Notes: a model not told the origin generated them from the letters alone. A DNA stretch of 64,000 nucleotides from Bog-756 sp963727955 (GCA_963727955.1 CAVSII010000002.1:1-64000); one strand, 5' to 3'; positions 36,342 through 45,030 are shown, counted from the first letter of the stretch. Program-made: numbers and translations.

Positions 36342-36932
36342 GTGACCCCACCTTCGACCCGCCGCATCGGAGCCGAGGACTCCAAGACCCGGGCCCAGCT
36401 CCTTGATGCCGCCGAGCTGCTCCTCCTCGAGGAGGGCTACGCCGCCGTCACATCGAGACGGGTGGCGTCCAGAGCCGGACTCAAGCCCCAGCTCGTCCAC
36501 TACTACTTCCGGACCATGGATGACCTCTTCCTCGAGGTCTTCCGGCGCAGGGCCGAGGAGAACGTGGCGCGGGTCGAGCGGGCCATCGCCGCCGACGGCT
36601 CGCTCCGGGCGCTGTGGCAACTGAACGACGACCCCGGCGCGGCCCGATTCAACATCGAGTTCGTGGCCCTGGCCAATCACCGCAAGGCGATCCGCACCGA
36701 AATCGCACGCTACGCCGAGCGTTTCCGGGCTGCTCAGTTGGACGCGGTGACGGCCGCCCTGCGCCCATTGGGCATGGCCGAAGACGATCTTCCGCCCATC
36801 GTGGCGCTGCTGGTGATCACCGGCCTGTCCCAGGTCCTAGCCCTGGAGGAGGCGCTCGGCGTCACGGCCGGTCACGACACCACCCGTGCTTACATGGAGA
36901 AGACAATCGCCCGGGTCGACCGCGGTCACTAG
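36342..36932 (+). CDS. TetR-family transcriptional regulator divergent from P450
   Basis: About 196 residues. The helix-turn-helix (VTSRRVASRAGLKPQLVHYYF at residues about 34-54) is typical TetR, followed by MDDLFLEVFRRRAEE. The open frame starts at 36225 but the GTG at 36342 fits the usual short N-terminal arm, and the upstream codons overlap the P450 start. The two palindromes upstream suggest it represses itself and the P450. Confidence 0.9.
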   Translation: MTPPSTRRIGAEDSKTRAQLLDAAELLLLEEGYAAVTSRRVASRAGLKPQLVHYYFRTMDDLFLEVFRRRAEENVARVERAIAADGSLRALWQLNDDPGAARFNIEFVALANHRKAIRTEIARYAERFRAAQLDAVTAALRPLGMAEDDLPPIVALLVITGLSQVLALEEALGVTAGHDTTRAYMEKTIARVDRGH

Positions 36933-37062
36933 TGATCCGTCGCTGATATAGCTCTGATAACTAACGGAGTTTCACCCCAGCCCGACGAGCTGTAACTGCC
37001 GCACGTCACCTGGCACTCACCTGGCACGTCTTCGGGCGCGGACTCCGGCCGAGCGCAACTGC

Positions 37063-38241
37063 GTGACCCGATTCGTAAGTTCTTGACTGATTAGGGAATT
37101 TCCCTGTCATCGTGCGCGTTCCTCCCATTGTCAGCGACGATGGGAGGCAGCGATGGGAAAACGAGGACCCGCACCGGTCGAAGTGGTGCTGAGTGATGAC
37201 GAGCGAGCAACTCTTGAGCGGTGGGCCAGGCGGCCGAAAAGCGAGCAGTCCCTTGCCTTGCGGTGTCGCATCGTGCTCGCCTGTGCCGACGGTCTGGGTA
37301 ACTCCGAGGTGGCAGAACGGCTCGAGGTGAATGTCGCCACGGTCAGGAAGTGGCGGAACCGCTTCGCTGCTGACCGGCTCGAGGGGCTGCACGACGAGCC
37401 CAGACCTGGAGTCCCACGCAAGTTCGGCGATGATGACGTTGAAGCGCTCATCGTGAAGACGCTGACCGAGAAGCCCAAAGGTGCGACCCACTGGTCCACT
37501 CGGGACATGGCCAGGGCCACCGGCATGAGCCAGCCGACGGTTGCCCGCATGTGGAAAGCGTTCGGGCTGAAGCCCTGGGCCACGGACACGTTCAAACTCT
37601 CGGAAGATCCCCTGTTCATCGAGAAGGTCCGTGACGTTGTCGGCATCTACATGAATCCGCCCGAACACGCCGTCGTGTGCTGTGTCGATGAGAAAACCGG
37701 CATCCAGGCCCTCGACCGGACTCAACCCATTCTTCCGATGCGACCCGGTCAGGTGGAGCGTCGCACCCACGACTACAAGCGCAACGGCGTGACGGATCTA
37801 TTCGCGGCTTTGAACGTCGCCACCGGTGAAGTGATTGCCACGACGAGGCGGCGTCATCGGGCCGAGGAGTTCAAGCAGTTCCTCACGGAGATCGACAAGG
37901 CGGTTCCTGCTGACCTCGAGGTCCATGTCGTCCTCGACAACTCTTCGACGCACAAGACACCAGCCATCAGGACGTGGCTGTTGCGGCATCCCCGTTTCCA
38001 CTTTCACTTCACACCGACCAGCTCGTCCTGGCTCAACCTGGTGGAACGCTGGTTCGCAGAACTGACCCGCAAACTCCTGCAGCGTTCGGCCCACCGCAGC
38101 GTCCAGTCACTCGAGAAGGACCTCCGCCAGTGGACGGCAACGTGGAATGAAGACCCTCGTCCGTTCGTGTGGCGCAAGACCGCAGACGAGATCCTGGAGT
38201 CCCTGGCTGGATACTGCCAACGAATCTCTGAATCGGGTCAC
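37063..38241 (+). mobile_element. IS630-family insertion sequence, complete
   Basis: Terminal inverted repeats GTGACCCGATTC (37063-37074) and GAATCGGGTCAC (38230-38241) are perfect over 12 bases and enclose one DDE transposase gene. The element is 1179 bases. IS630 elements usually insert at and duplicate TA: a TA follows the right end (38242-38243) but the left end is preceded by GC, so no target duplication is seen. A 13-base palindrome AGGGAATTTCCCT lies at 37093-37105 inside the left end. Confidence 0.85.
37121..37147 (+). promoter_or_regulatory. Hairpin sequestering the transposase ribosome binding site
   Basis: CCTCCCAT (37121-37128) pairs exactly with ATGGGAGG (37140-37147) across an 11-base loop. 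The right arm contains GGGAGG, the Shine-Dalgarno sequence five bases before the transposase ATG at 37153. The hairpin could limit translation of the transposase, as known for other insertion sequences; this is inference from structure. Confidence 0.55.
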
Positions 38242-38244
38242 TAG
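37153..38244 (+). CDS. IS630-family DDE transposase
   Basis: A 363-residue transposase. The N-terminus is a winged helix-turn-helix (NSEVAERLEVNVATVRKWRNRF). The DDE catalytic core has VCCVDEKTGIQALD (first Asp), HVVLDNSSTHKT (second Asp) and SSWLNLVERWFAELTRK (final Glu). It cuts and pastes the element into TA sites. The frame is intact. The last codons (ESGH) lie in the right inverted repeat and the TAG stop starts exactly at the base after the element, using the flanking TA plus G. Confidence 0.93.
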   Translation: MGKRGPAPVEVVLSDDERATLERWARRPKSEQSLALRCRIVLACADGLGNSEVAERLEVNVATVRKWRNRFAADRLEGLHDEPRPGVPRKFGDDDVEALIVKTLTEKPKGATHWSTRDMARATGMSQPTVARMWKAFGLKPWATDTFKLSEDPLFIEKVRDVVGIYMNPPEHAVVCCVDEKTGIQALDRTQPILPMRPGQVERRTHDYKRNGVTDLFAALNVATGEVIATTRRRHRAEEFKQFLTEIDKAVPADLEVHVVLDNSSTHKTPAIRTWLLRHPRFHFHFTPTSSSWLNLVERWFAELTRKLLQRSAHRSVQSLEKDLRQWTATWNEDPRPFVWRKTADEILESLAGYCQRISESGH

Positions 38245-38248
38245 CCGG

Positions 38249-38899
38249 TCAACGCCGGCGGGCCGAAGGAATGGCTGCATCGATGCAGAACTGGCTGATC
38301 TCCTGGAGCTCCGTGCGGGTGGGTCGGGTTCCGGCCCACAGATAGTCCGACACCTTTCCGAGAATAGCGTGAGCCACCAGCGAGGCTTCGGTTTCGGGGG
38401 AGCGACTCCCGAGGGCGGTGAAGGGCTCGAGTAGCAGAGCGCCCAAGGGAACGCTGGCATTGTGACGTCCCGCCGTTACGCCGATGCCGATGCCGCTCCC
38501 GTTCCACAGGACAGCCAAGGTGGCGGCCGCTACCTGCCCGCGAGTTTGGGACAACATCCCCTCCACCCAGCAACGCACCTTGTCCTCCGGTGCCGCCACC
38601 TTTCGCATCTGGTGCGAGATGTAGCTGGCCAGCCGCTCGGTACCGTCTTCGAGCAAGGCAATGATCAACGCATCCTTCGAGGGGAAGTGTCGGTAGAACG
38701 TGTCGTTGGACACGCCGGCGGCGGCCACGATGTCGGCCACCCGAACCCGGGCGGAAGTGCCCATATCGCCGATCACCACAAGTGCGGCGTCCAGGAGACC
38801 CCGCACCTCATCGGTGTAGTCGGCCCCACGCTTGGCCAGCGTCTGGGCAGCGATGCGAGCAGCTACGTCGCCTTGGGCAGCGTCCTTGTTCTCCGGCAC
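38249..38899 (-). CDS. TetR-family transcriptional regulator
   Basis: About 216 residues. The helix-turn-helix (VRVADIVAAAGVSNDTFYRHF) is preceded by a long arm of some 50 residues if the GTG at 38899 is the start; the open frame continues to 39058 without a better signal. The C-terminus is a standard TetR helical domain. Its stop lies only seven bases from the IS630 right end, so the insertion landed just behind the gene without breaking it. The target genes are unclear; the glycosyltransferase gene is next upstream on the same strand. Confidence 0.85.
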   Translation of the reverse strand: MPENKDAAQGDVAARIAAQTLAKRGADYTDEVRGLLDAALVVIGDMGTSARVRVADIVAAAGVSNDTFYRHFPSKDALIIALLEDGTERLASYISHQMRKVAAPEDKVRCWVEGMLSQTRGQVAAATLAVLWNGSGIGIGVTAGRHNASVPLGALLLEPFTALGSRSPETEASLVAHAILGKVSDYLWAGTRPTRTELQEISQFCIDAAIPSARRR

Positions 38900-39073
38900 G
38901 AGAGCTAGATATTTCCACCGCCGCCGACAAGAGGCAACGTCGTGGCTTCCACTCGGTGATCCGATCTTGTGGAGAGTGGACCTCCCTGGCCCGAACGACC
39001 CGTTCCGGTGAGCGCCGACGAACGGTTGTCCCGATGAGCGGGGGGAGAGACGAAGCACCTCACCACGGGCTGC

Positions 39074-40975
39074 TCATCCGACCGTCATCTTCTGTCGCCC
39101 TGTCGTCGCCTCGTCCGGAGCGGCAAGGCTGCCCGGGCTAGGCGTCCGTTCAGCGGGGAGGAGAACCTCGGGGGGCGACCACGGTCCGATCAGTGGAGCG
39201 GTCGGGGAGCCCCAGCGGGCCGACAATGATGCGAAGGCGTCGAGGATGCGCAGCTTGGTGCTTCCGAGGGCGATGCGCTCGCCCTCCCAGTCCACCTTGT
39301 CCACTTCGTTGAACTCGTAGATTCTCACCATGGTGGCCAACGTGGAAAAGCGTTCGCGGTCGGACCGACGACCATGGTCATCGTTGAGCGGGTAGAAGAC
39401 GACGACCGGGATGCCCATGGCCAAGGCGGGAAGTGCGGAGTGAAGCAGGGTGGTCACCACCAATCGGGCCCGGGTCCGGTACCGCTCCAAAAGTACGCCC
39501 GCTCTCTGGAGATTGGCGTCAAAGTCGCTGGAGCCGGAGTAGTGATTGACGAAGATGGTCGGTCCCAGTGAAGGCGGCAGGAGATCCATTATCCGCTCAT
39601 CTCTGGATGCCACGATGACATCTGTCTGCTGTCGGGAATCGTCCAGCCTTCGGGGAACGATCAGGCTGAGGCAGTTGCTGAGGAAGGCATCGACTCCACG
39701 GTCGCGGAGCAAACCGAGGGTGAACTGGTCACGGCAGCCAATCGGTTGGTGGGCGCGATAGTGGTCGAGGGCCTCCTCGCTCACCAAGCTGGGAGCCTGA
39801 TGAGGCCGGATGTGGAACCCCAGAAAGATCGGGTCGAGTGTTTCGTGGGGCGGCCATTCCGAGGGATTGGTCTTGTGCCAACCGTTCAGCAGGATGGGAT
39901 GGGGCCCGGCATTCAGTGTGGTGGGAGGCGAGGCGATCTCGTTGTCACGGTCAACCAGTACTCCGGGCTTGAAGCCATATCTGTCCAGGAGGTCTCCAGC
40001 CGCCAGAATCTGTATGTGGTCGCCCAGGTTTTCGGTGGAGACCTTCAATCCAGCACACGTGGGAGGAGTACCGGGTACGTTCTCAGCGTCAGCGGGAGGA
40101 GAAGACGCCGGCGACCTGAGGTCCAGGTGATCGAGGATGCAGCCAGGTTTGGCGGCGTCGGGGTCGAACCGGTTGGTGAGCTTGAACACGGGTACAGACC
40201 AGTCCACCGGAGGTTGCATGGTGGCCAGCTCTTCGTACATCCTGGGCCCTGAGAACGTGTGCGGCCCGTCTGCGCTGACCGACGGAACGCTGTCCCATAG
40301 CGAGCGCATGATGGGATCGGTGTCGTAGCGATCACCGAACAGGTGATGGAGCCAGAAGTAGTCGTCAGTCTGAGTCCGGCCCCGCCAGTAACGGACCATG
40401 GAATCTGTCCACATGGCGCAGAGGTCAGTGCTCTCCTCACTTGCGATGAACCATGTGGCCAACTTTCGGTCGGGGCCAGGATTGCCGAAAGCGAAGAAGC
40501 CGCCGCCGAGGAAGGGATCCAGCCACTGGTCGAGGGGGGAGTTGCAGTAGAGCGTGGCGTCTGCCCACACGCCCCCGTATTCGTGGAGCAGCAGGAGACG
40601 GATGATGTCCGACAGGGAGGCAGCGGTAACGGCTGACCGGCGGAGATCGACGACATCGTCGACCTTGACGAACCGTCCCACAGTCCGCGCATCCAGACAG
40701 CGAACCTCCCACGACGGGTTTTCGCGTTCCCAGCTGGCGATGCATCGTTCCACCAGCCCCGGCGCATGCGAGCGACCTTGGAGCCACAGCGTCCAGATGG
40801 TCTTTTGCTTCAATGCGCCGAACCGATCTGGGCCATGACCCGCCCACAGTACCGTGCACCGTGCGTGTAACAGTGTTTGCCCCAGTCCTCGGTCGAACGT
40901 CTTCCATCGGCCCCGTCGGGCGCTTGCATCCGACCGACAGTCCGCAGTGAGGGCCGCTGGTCCCGTCGCCCTCAT
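39074..40975 (-). CDS. Two-domain glycosyltransferase (capsular polysaccharide synthesis type) fused to polysaccharide pyruvyl transferase-like domain
   Basis: A 633-residue protein. Residues about 58-300 match the capsular polysaccharide synthesis glycosyltransferase type (KTIWTLWLQG, then SLSDIIRLLLLHEYGGVWAD with the sugar-nucleotide DXD-like region). Residues about 320-590 look like a polysaccharide pyruvyl transferase/pyruvyl-ketal family domain (GDHIQILAAGDLLDRYGF, IGCRDQFTLGLLRDRGV, VVTTLLHSALPALAMGIPVV). Together they could add and modify a cell-surface sugar. No other polysaccharide genes are adjacent. The ATG at 40975 leaves 57 residues before the first domain, so a later start such as GTG 40849 is possible. 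Confidence 0.75.
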   Translation of the reverse strand: MRATGPAALTADCRSDASARRGRWKTFDRGLGQTLLHARCTVLWAGHGPDRFGALKQKTIWTLWLQGRSHAPGLVERCIASWERENPSWEVRCLDARTVGRFVKVDDVVDLRRSAVTAASLSDIIRLLLLHEYGGVWADATLYCNSPLDQWLDPFLGGGFFAFGNPGPDRKLATWFIASEESTDLCAMWTDSMVRYWRGRTQTDDYFWLHHLFGDRYDTDPIMRSLWDSVPSVSADGPHTFSGPRMYEELATMQPPVDWSVPVFKLTNRFDPDAAKPGCILDHLDLRSPASSPPADAENVPGTPPTCAGLKVSTENLGDHIQILAAGDLLDRYGFKPGVLVDRDNEIASPPTTLNAGPHPILLNGWHKTNPSEWPPHETLDPIFLGFHIRPHQAPSLVSEEALDHYRAHQPIGCRDQFTLGLLRDRGVDAFLSNCLSLIVPRRLDDSRQQTDVIVASRDERIMDLLPPSLGPTIFVNHYSGSSDFDANLQRAGVLLERYRTRARLVVTTLLHSALPALAMGIPVVVFYPLNDDHGRRSDRERFSTLATMVRIYEFNEVDKVDWEGERIALGSTKLRILDAFASLSARWGSPTAPLIGPWSPPEVLLPAERTPSPGSLAAPDEATTGRQKMTVG

Positions 40976-40995
40976 CTGCCAGGAATTGAATTCTT

Positions 40996-41024
40996 GGCTG
41001 GAAGAACACTATTCTTGGCCAGCC
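40996..41024. promoter_or_regulatory. Imperfect 29-bp inverted repeat upstream of the acyl-CoA dehydrogenase
   Basis: GGCTGG-AAGAA (40996-41006) faces TTCTT-GG-CCAGCC (41012-41024) around CACTA, giving two nested complementary arm pairs with a two-base bulge. It sits just before AAAGGAG and the ATG at 41038, in the 62-base gap to the divergent glycosyltransferase. A repressor operator is likely. Confidence 0.55.
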
Positions 41025-41037
41025 GAAAGGAGCCGCC

Positions 41038-42339
41038 ATGGCATGGGATTTCGAGACCGATGCTGAGTACCAAGAGAAGCTGGACTGGGCCGGCCAGTTC
41101 GTGCGGGCAGAGGTCGAACCGCTGGATTACCTCTTTCCCCACCAGCAGTTCGTTCCCATGACCGATGGCCAGCGAAAGATCATCGACCCGCTGAAGGACG
41201 AGGTGCGCCGTCAGGGGCTGTGGGCCACCCACTTGGGCCCCGAACTGGGTGGTCAGGGCTTCGGCCAGCTGAAACTGGCCCTCCTCAACGAGATCCTGGG
41301 GCGTTCGCAGTGGGCGTCCACCGTTTTCGGCACCCAGGCACCCGATACCGGCAATGCCGAGATCATCGCCCACTACGGCACACCCGAGCAGAAGGAGCGC
41401 TACCTCCAGCCACTGCTCAACGGAGAGATGTTCTCCACGTTCTCGATGACCGAGCCCCATGCCGGGGCTGATCCGACCATGTTCACCACCCAGGCGGTCA
41501 GAGACGGGGACGAATGGGTCATCAACGGCTGGAAGTACTTCTCCTCCAACGCCAAGACGGCATCGTTCCTCATCGTGATGGCCGTCACCAATCCCGACAT
41601 CAGTCCTTACCAGGGGATGTCAATGTTCCTGGTGCCGTCGGACACCCCCGGCGTCAACATCGTCCGCAACGTGGGCCTGCCGGGGGAGCCCCTCAACGAG
41701 GGCTTCCACGCCCTCATCCACTACGAGGACGTGCGTGTACCCGCTGATGCCCTACTCGGCGGGGAGGGTCTGGCCTTCGTCATCGCCCAGACCCGTCTCG
41801 GGGGCGGACGGGTCCACCATGCCATGCGGACCATCGGGATGGCTCAAAAGGCGCTGGACATGATGTGCGAGCGGGCCCTCAGCCGCGAGACCCAAGGGAG
41901 CATCCTGGCCGAAAAGCAGTTCGTGCAGGGCTACATCGCAGACTCCTACGCCCAGCTGGCCCAGTTCCGGCTGTTCGTGCTGTTCACCGCATGGGAGATC
42001 GACAAGTACAACGACTACAAAAGAGTGCGCAAGGACATCGCCACCGCCAAAGTGGTCATGCCCGGGGTCCTCCACGACATCGCCTGGCGGGCCATGCAGG
42101 TGCACGGGGCGTTGGGGACGACCAACGAGATGCCCTTTCCCATGATGATCAATGCGGCCGCCATCATGGGTATCGCCGACGGGCCCACCGAGGTCCACAA
42201 GCTGACCGTCGCCCGGCAGGTCCTACGCCAATACCGGCCGGCGGACGGTGTGTGGCCGTCGGAGTGGATCCCCGGGAAGGTGGAGGCGGCCAAGGCCAAG
42301 TTCGCCGAGTACATGGAACTGGAGGAGGGGAACCTGTGA
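41038..42339 (+). CDS. Acyl-CoA dehydrogenase family protein
   Basis: A 433-residue FAD-dependent acyl-CoA dehydrogenase. FSMTEPHAGADPTMF (FAD/substrate loop), INGWKYFSSNA and the C-terminal half (GALGTTNEMPF, ADGPTEVHKLTVARQV) fit the group that includes ACAD10/11-like enzymes. It oxidises an acyl-CoA at the alpha-beta bond. AAAGGAG lies six bases before the ATG. Its stop overlaps the GTG start of an aminoglycoside-phosphotransferase-like gene, the usual partner of ACAD10/11-type enzymes, which act on 4-hydroxyacyl-CoAs after phosphorylation. Confidence 0.93.
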   Translation: MAWDFETDAEYQEKLDWAGQFVRAEVEPLDYLFPHQQFVPMTDGQRKIIDPLKDEVRRQGLWATHLGPELGGQGFGQLKLALLNEILGRSQWASTVFGTQAPDTGNAEIIAHYGTPEQKERYLQPLLNGEMFSTFSMTEPHAGADPTMFTTQAVRDGDEWVINGWKYFSSNAKTASFLIVMAVTNPDISPYQGMSMFLVPSDTPGVNIVRNVGLPGEPLNEGFHALIHYEDVRVPADALLGGEGLAFVIAQTRLGGGRVHHAMRTIGMAQKALDMMCERALSRETQGSILAEKQFVQGYIADSYAQLAQFRLFVLFTAWEIDKYNDYKRVRKDIATAKVVMPGVLHDIAWRAMQVHGALGTTNEMPFPMMINAAAIMGIADGPTEVHKLTVARQVLRQYRPADGVWPSEWIPGKVEAAKAKFAEYMELEEGNL

Positions 42340-43355
42340 TCGACTTCGAGCGGCTGGCCACCTGGATGGACGCCCAGGGGCTGCCGGGCGAGGGCGCGCC
42401 CATCGAACACCGCATCCTGTCGGGTGGCGCCCAAAACGACATCTACGAAGTCCGCCGGGGTGAGACCAGCTGCGTGATCCGCATTCCGCCACCGGAGGCG
42501 CCGCCCGACCGAGATCAGGGCATTCTGCGCGAGTGGCGCATCGTAAAGGCTCTGGACGGGACCGAGGTGCCCCACACCGCCGCCGTGGCCGTCTGCGAGG
42601 ACGCCTCCGTTTTGGGACGGACCTTCTACCTGATGGGGTTCGTCGACGGCTGGTCGCCGATGGGCCGCGACTGCTGGCCGGCGCCCTTCGACACCGACCT
42701 GGTGGCCCGTGCAGGGCTCGGCTACCAGTTGGCCGAGGGCATCGCCCTGTTGTCCAAGGTGGATTGGCGGGCCCGCGGCCTGGAGGGACTCGGTCGTCCC
42801 GAGGGTTTCCATGAGCGCCAGGTCGACCGGTGGACCTCGTTCTTCGAGAACGTCAAGATCCGGGAACTCGACGGCTTCGACGTGGCCTCGGCCTGGCTGC
42901 GTTCGCATCGGCCGATCGACTACGTTCCCGGCGTCATGCACGGTGACTACCAGTTCGCCAACGTCATGTACAAGGAGGGAGCACCGGCCCAGCTGGCCGC
43001 CATCGTCGACTGGGAGATGGGCACCATCGGGGATCCCAAGCTCGACCTGGGGTGGATGGTCCAGGGATGGCCCACCGACACCTCGTCAGCCGAGGCTTCC
43101 GAGTCGAGCTACGTGGACCTCCGGGGGATGCCCGACCGCCAGCAGGTGGTGGCCCGCTACGCCGAGGTGTCCGGCCGGCAGGTCGACGACATCGACTACT
43201 ACGTGATCCTGGCCAAGTGGAAGCTGGCCATCGTTCTCGAAAGGGGCTTCGCCCGGGCCGGCGACAACGAGAAGCTTCTGGCCTTCGGGCCCATCGTCGT
43301 CAACACCATGAAGCAGGCCGCCGACCTGGCAGAGACGACCGACTACGGACGGTGA
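42336..43355 (+). CDS. Phosphotransferase (APH-like) family protein, partner of the acyl-CoA dehydrogenase
   Basis: A 339-residue kinase-fold protein with MHGDYQFANVMY (catalytic HGDxxxxN) and IVDWEMGTIGDPKLDLGW (metal-binding DWE). The N-terminal lobe has LSGGAQNDIYEV. In ACAD10/11 this domain is fused to the dehydrogenase and phosphorylates hydroxyacyl-CoAs; here the two are separate genes overlapping by four bases (GTGA), which implies tight coupling. The open frame upstream is a shadow of the dehydrogenase. The 3' end overlaps the convergent TetR gene by 13 bases. Confidence 0.9.
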   Translation: MIDFERLATWMDAQGLPGEGAPIEHRILSGGAQNDIYEVRRGETSCVIRIPPPEAPPDRDQGILREWRIVKALDGTEVPHTAAVAVCEDASVLGRTFYLMGFVDGWSPMGRDCWPAPFDTDLVARAGLGYQLAEGIALLSKVDWRARGLEGLGRPEGFHERQVDRWTSFFENVKIRELDGFDVASAWLRSHRPIDYVPGVMHGDYQFANVMYKEGAPAQLAAIVDWEMGTIGDPKLDLGWMVQGWPTDTSSAEASESSYVDLRGMPDRQQVVARYAEVSGRQVDDIDYYVILAKWKLAIVLERGFARAGDNEKLLAFGPIVVNTMKQAADLAETTDYGR

Positions 43356-43963
43356 TCCCATTGGGGACGGCGCCCGGCTCGGATCGCCTCCTCGACCAGC
43401 TCGATGACCCAGGCGATGCCGGCCGTTGCTCGGTCGTGGTCGAGGTGCCAGTCGACGGCCAGGCGCTCGTAGGCCCTCACGCTCCAGAGCACGTCGAGCA
43501 TGGCCGACGCCACCCGGCGATCGGCCTCTGGCCATTCGGGGGTGTGGTCCTTCACCGTCCGAAGGAGTGCGTCCCGCTGTCGTCGGCCCGCCTCCTCGAG
43601 GGTCGAGTCCAGGGGCGGTCGCTGCTCGAGGGGGTGGGTGGAGACGCTGGCCAAGATCCGGCCCGAAATGCTGGCTATCTCGCCCAGCTCCATCCGGTCG
43701 AGGTCGATGCCGGCTTCCTTCTCCAGCTGACGCATGACCGCATCCTTGAGTCCCCGCTCGGTACCGAAGTTACGGAAGACGGTGCTCTCACTGACGCCGG
43801 CATGGTCGGCCACCGCCCGGATGGTCAGACCTCGCCAGTCCCTGATGGGCGTCTTCCGAAGAAGATCGCAACCGGCGGAGACGATCCGGGTCCGGGTCTC
43901 GTCCGCCTGTCGGCGTCGCAGCGAATTGTCGTAGGTCCGGCGCAGCCCGGCTGAACCGCTCAC
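43343..43963 (-). CDS. TetR-family transcriptional regulator
   Basis: About 206 residues with HTH ltIRAVADHAGVSESTVFRNF at residues about 45-65. The GTG at 43963 lies 11 bases after the SDR stop and gives a normal N-terminal arm; an ATG at 43996 would overlap the SDR gene by 22 bases. It is downstream of the SDR gene on the same strand and convergent with the kinase gene, overlapping it by 13 bases. It probably regulates this local lipid-catabolism set. Confidence 0.87.
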   Translation of the reverse strand: MSGSAGLRRTYDNSLRRRQADETRTRIVSAGCDLLRKTPIRDWRGLTIRAVADHAGVSESTVFRNFGTERGLKDAVMRQLEKEAGIDLDRMELGEIASISGRILASVSTHPLEQRPPLDSTLEEAGRRQRDALLRTVKDHTPEWPEADRRVASAMLDVLWSVRAYERLAVDWHLDHDRATAGIAWVIELVEEAIRAGRRPQWDHRP

Positions 43964-43974
43964 CGGGGCACCGG

Positions 43975-44715
43975 CTAGGCCAGCTTGGCGGTCCAACCGC
44001 CGTCCACCGGGATAGTGGCTCCGGTGACGAAAGACGCCCGGTCAGAGGCCAGGAAGGCACCGACCTCGGCCACCTCGTGAGGCAGGCCGGCCCGGTTGAG
44101 AGCCGCCTTGGCGGCGATGTCCGGTATGAAGTCCTCGGCCCCCACCGACATGATCTCGGTGATGATGAACCCAGGACATATGACGTTGACCCGGATCCCC
44201 TGGCCGCCGTATTCGATGGCAGCGCATTTGGACGCCCCGATGATTCCGTGTTTGGCCGCCGAATAGACGCTCACGCCTGCCGTCCCGTTGATGCCCCCGA
44301 TTGAGGACCAGTTGATGATGGAGCCGCCGCCGGTGGGGAGCATGGTGCGGATGCCGTGCTTCATCCCGTGAAACACGCCCCGCAAGTCCACGTCCATGAG
44401 CTTGTCGTAGAGCTCCATGTCGAGGTCGGCGAGCATGCAGCCGTCGGCCACGCCGGCCACGTTGAGGACAGCGTCCACCCGACCGAAGGCCTTGACAGCG
44501 GTAGCCATGAGGGCCTCGACCTCATCCTCCTTGGTGACATCACAATGGACCGGCAGCACGTCACCGCCCACCTCCTCGGCGGTGGTCTCCTCGGCCCCAC
44601 TGATGTCGGCCGCCACCACCCTGGCTCCTTCCCGGATGAACACCCTGACCGACGCTTTGGCCATGCCCGAGCCCGCTCCGGTGATGACCGCAACCTTGTT
44701 GTCCAACTCGCCCAT
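43975..44715 (-). CDS. Short-chain dehydrogenase/reductase (SDR)
   Basis: A 246-residue classical SDR. The cofactor motif is VAVITGAGSGMAKASV, NVAGVAD replaces the usual NNAG, and the catalytic Ser...Tyr-Lys is SSIGG with YSAAKHG. The C-terminus has the usual VTGATIPVDGGW. It oxidises a hydroxyl or reduces a ketone with NAD(P). The ATG at 44715 follows GAGGAGG. The next gene, a TetR regulator, begins 11 bases after its stop. Confidence 0.94.
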   Translation of the reverse strand: MGELDNKVAVITGAGSGMAKASVRVFIREGARVVAADISGAEETTAEEVGGDVLPVHCDVTKEDEVEALMATAVKAFGRVDAVLNVAGVADGCMLADLDMELYDKLMDVDLRGVFHGMKHGIRTMLPTGGGSIINWSSIGGINGTAGVSVYSAAKHGIIGASKCAAIEYGGQGIRVNVICPGFIITEIMSVGAEDFIPDIAAKAALNRAGLPHEVAEVGAFLASDRASFVTGATIPVDGGWTAKLA

Positions 44716-45030
44716 TGCGCTCCTCCTCTGTCCCTTGGTTTCCCTTGGGTCTCTGTTTTTGATGATCGGGGGGATCACTACTGAATCCCGGGACCGCATC
44801 CCGCCGGGGGGATCGGGCCGGGTCGGACCGGCCAATATTGGTGAAAGTTGTATAGCATGAATAGGTCGAGCCGGTCCGGGTGTGGCCGGCGCCGAGGCAT
44901 CGGGTAACCCCGGAGCCGATCCCGTCAGGCCGCGCCGCACGTTTCTGCGGGTCCAGAAGGCGGATGGTGCGGCCCGACCGGACTCCTCCGGTCGGTTGTC
45001 TCCCCAGCCAGGCTGCCTTACCATTCGGCA
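44716..45030. promoter_or_regulatory. Divergent intergenic region with a CCAATATTGG palindrome
   Basis: About 315 bases between the SDR and aldolase genes. A perfect 10-base palindrome CCAATATTGG sits at 44832-44841 in an AT-rich patch, next to GTTGTATAGCATGAATAGG, which read on the minus strand contains a TATACA-like -10 for the SDR gene. The rest is GC-rich and without a convincing gene. Confidence 0.45.
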
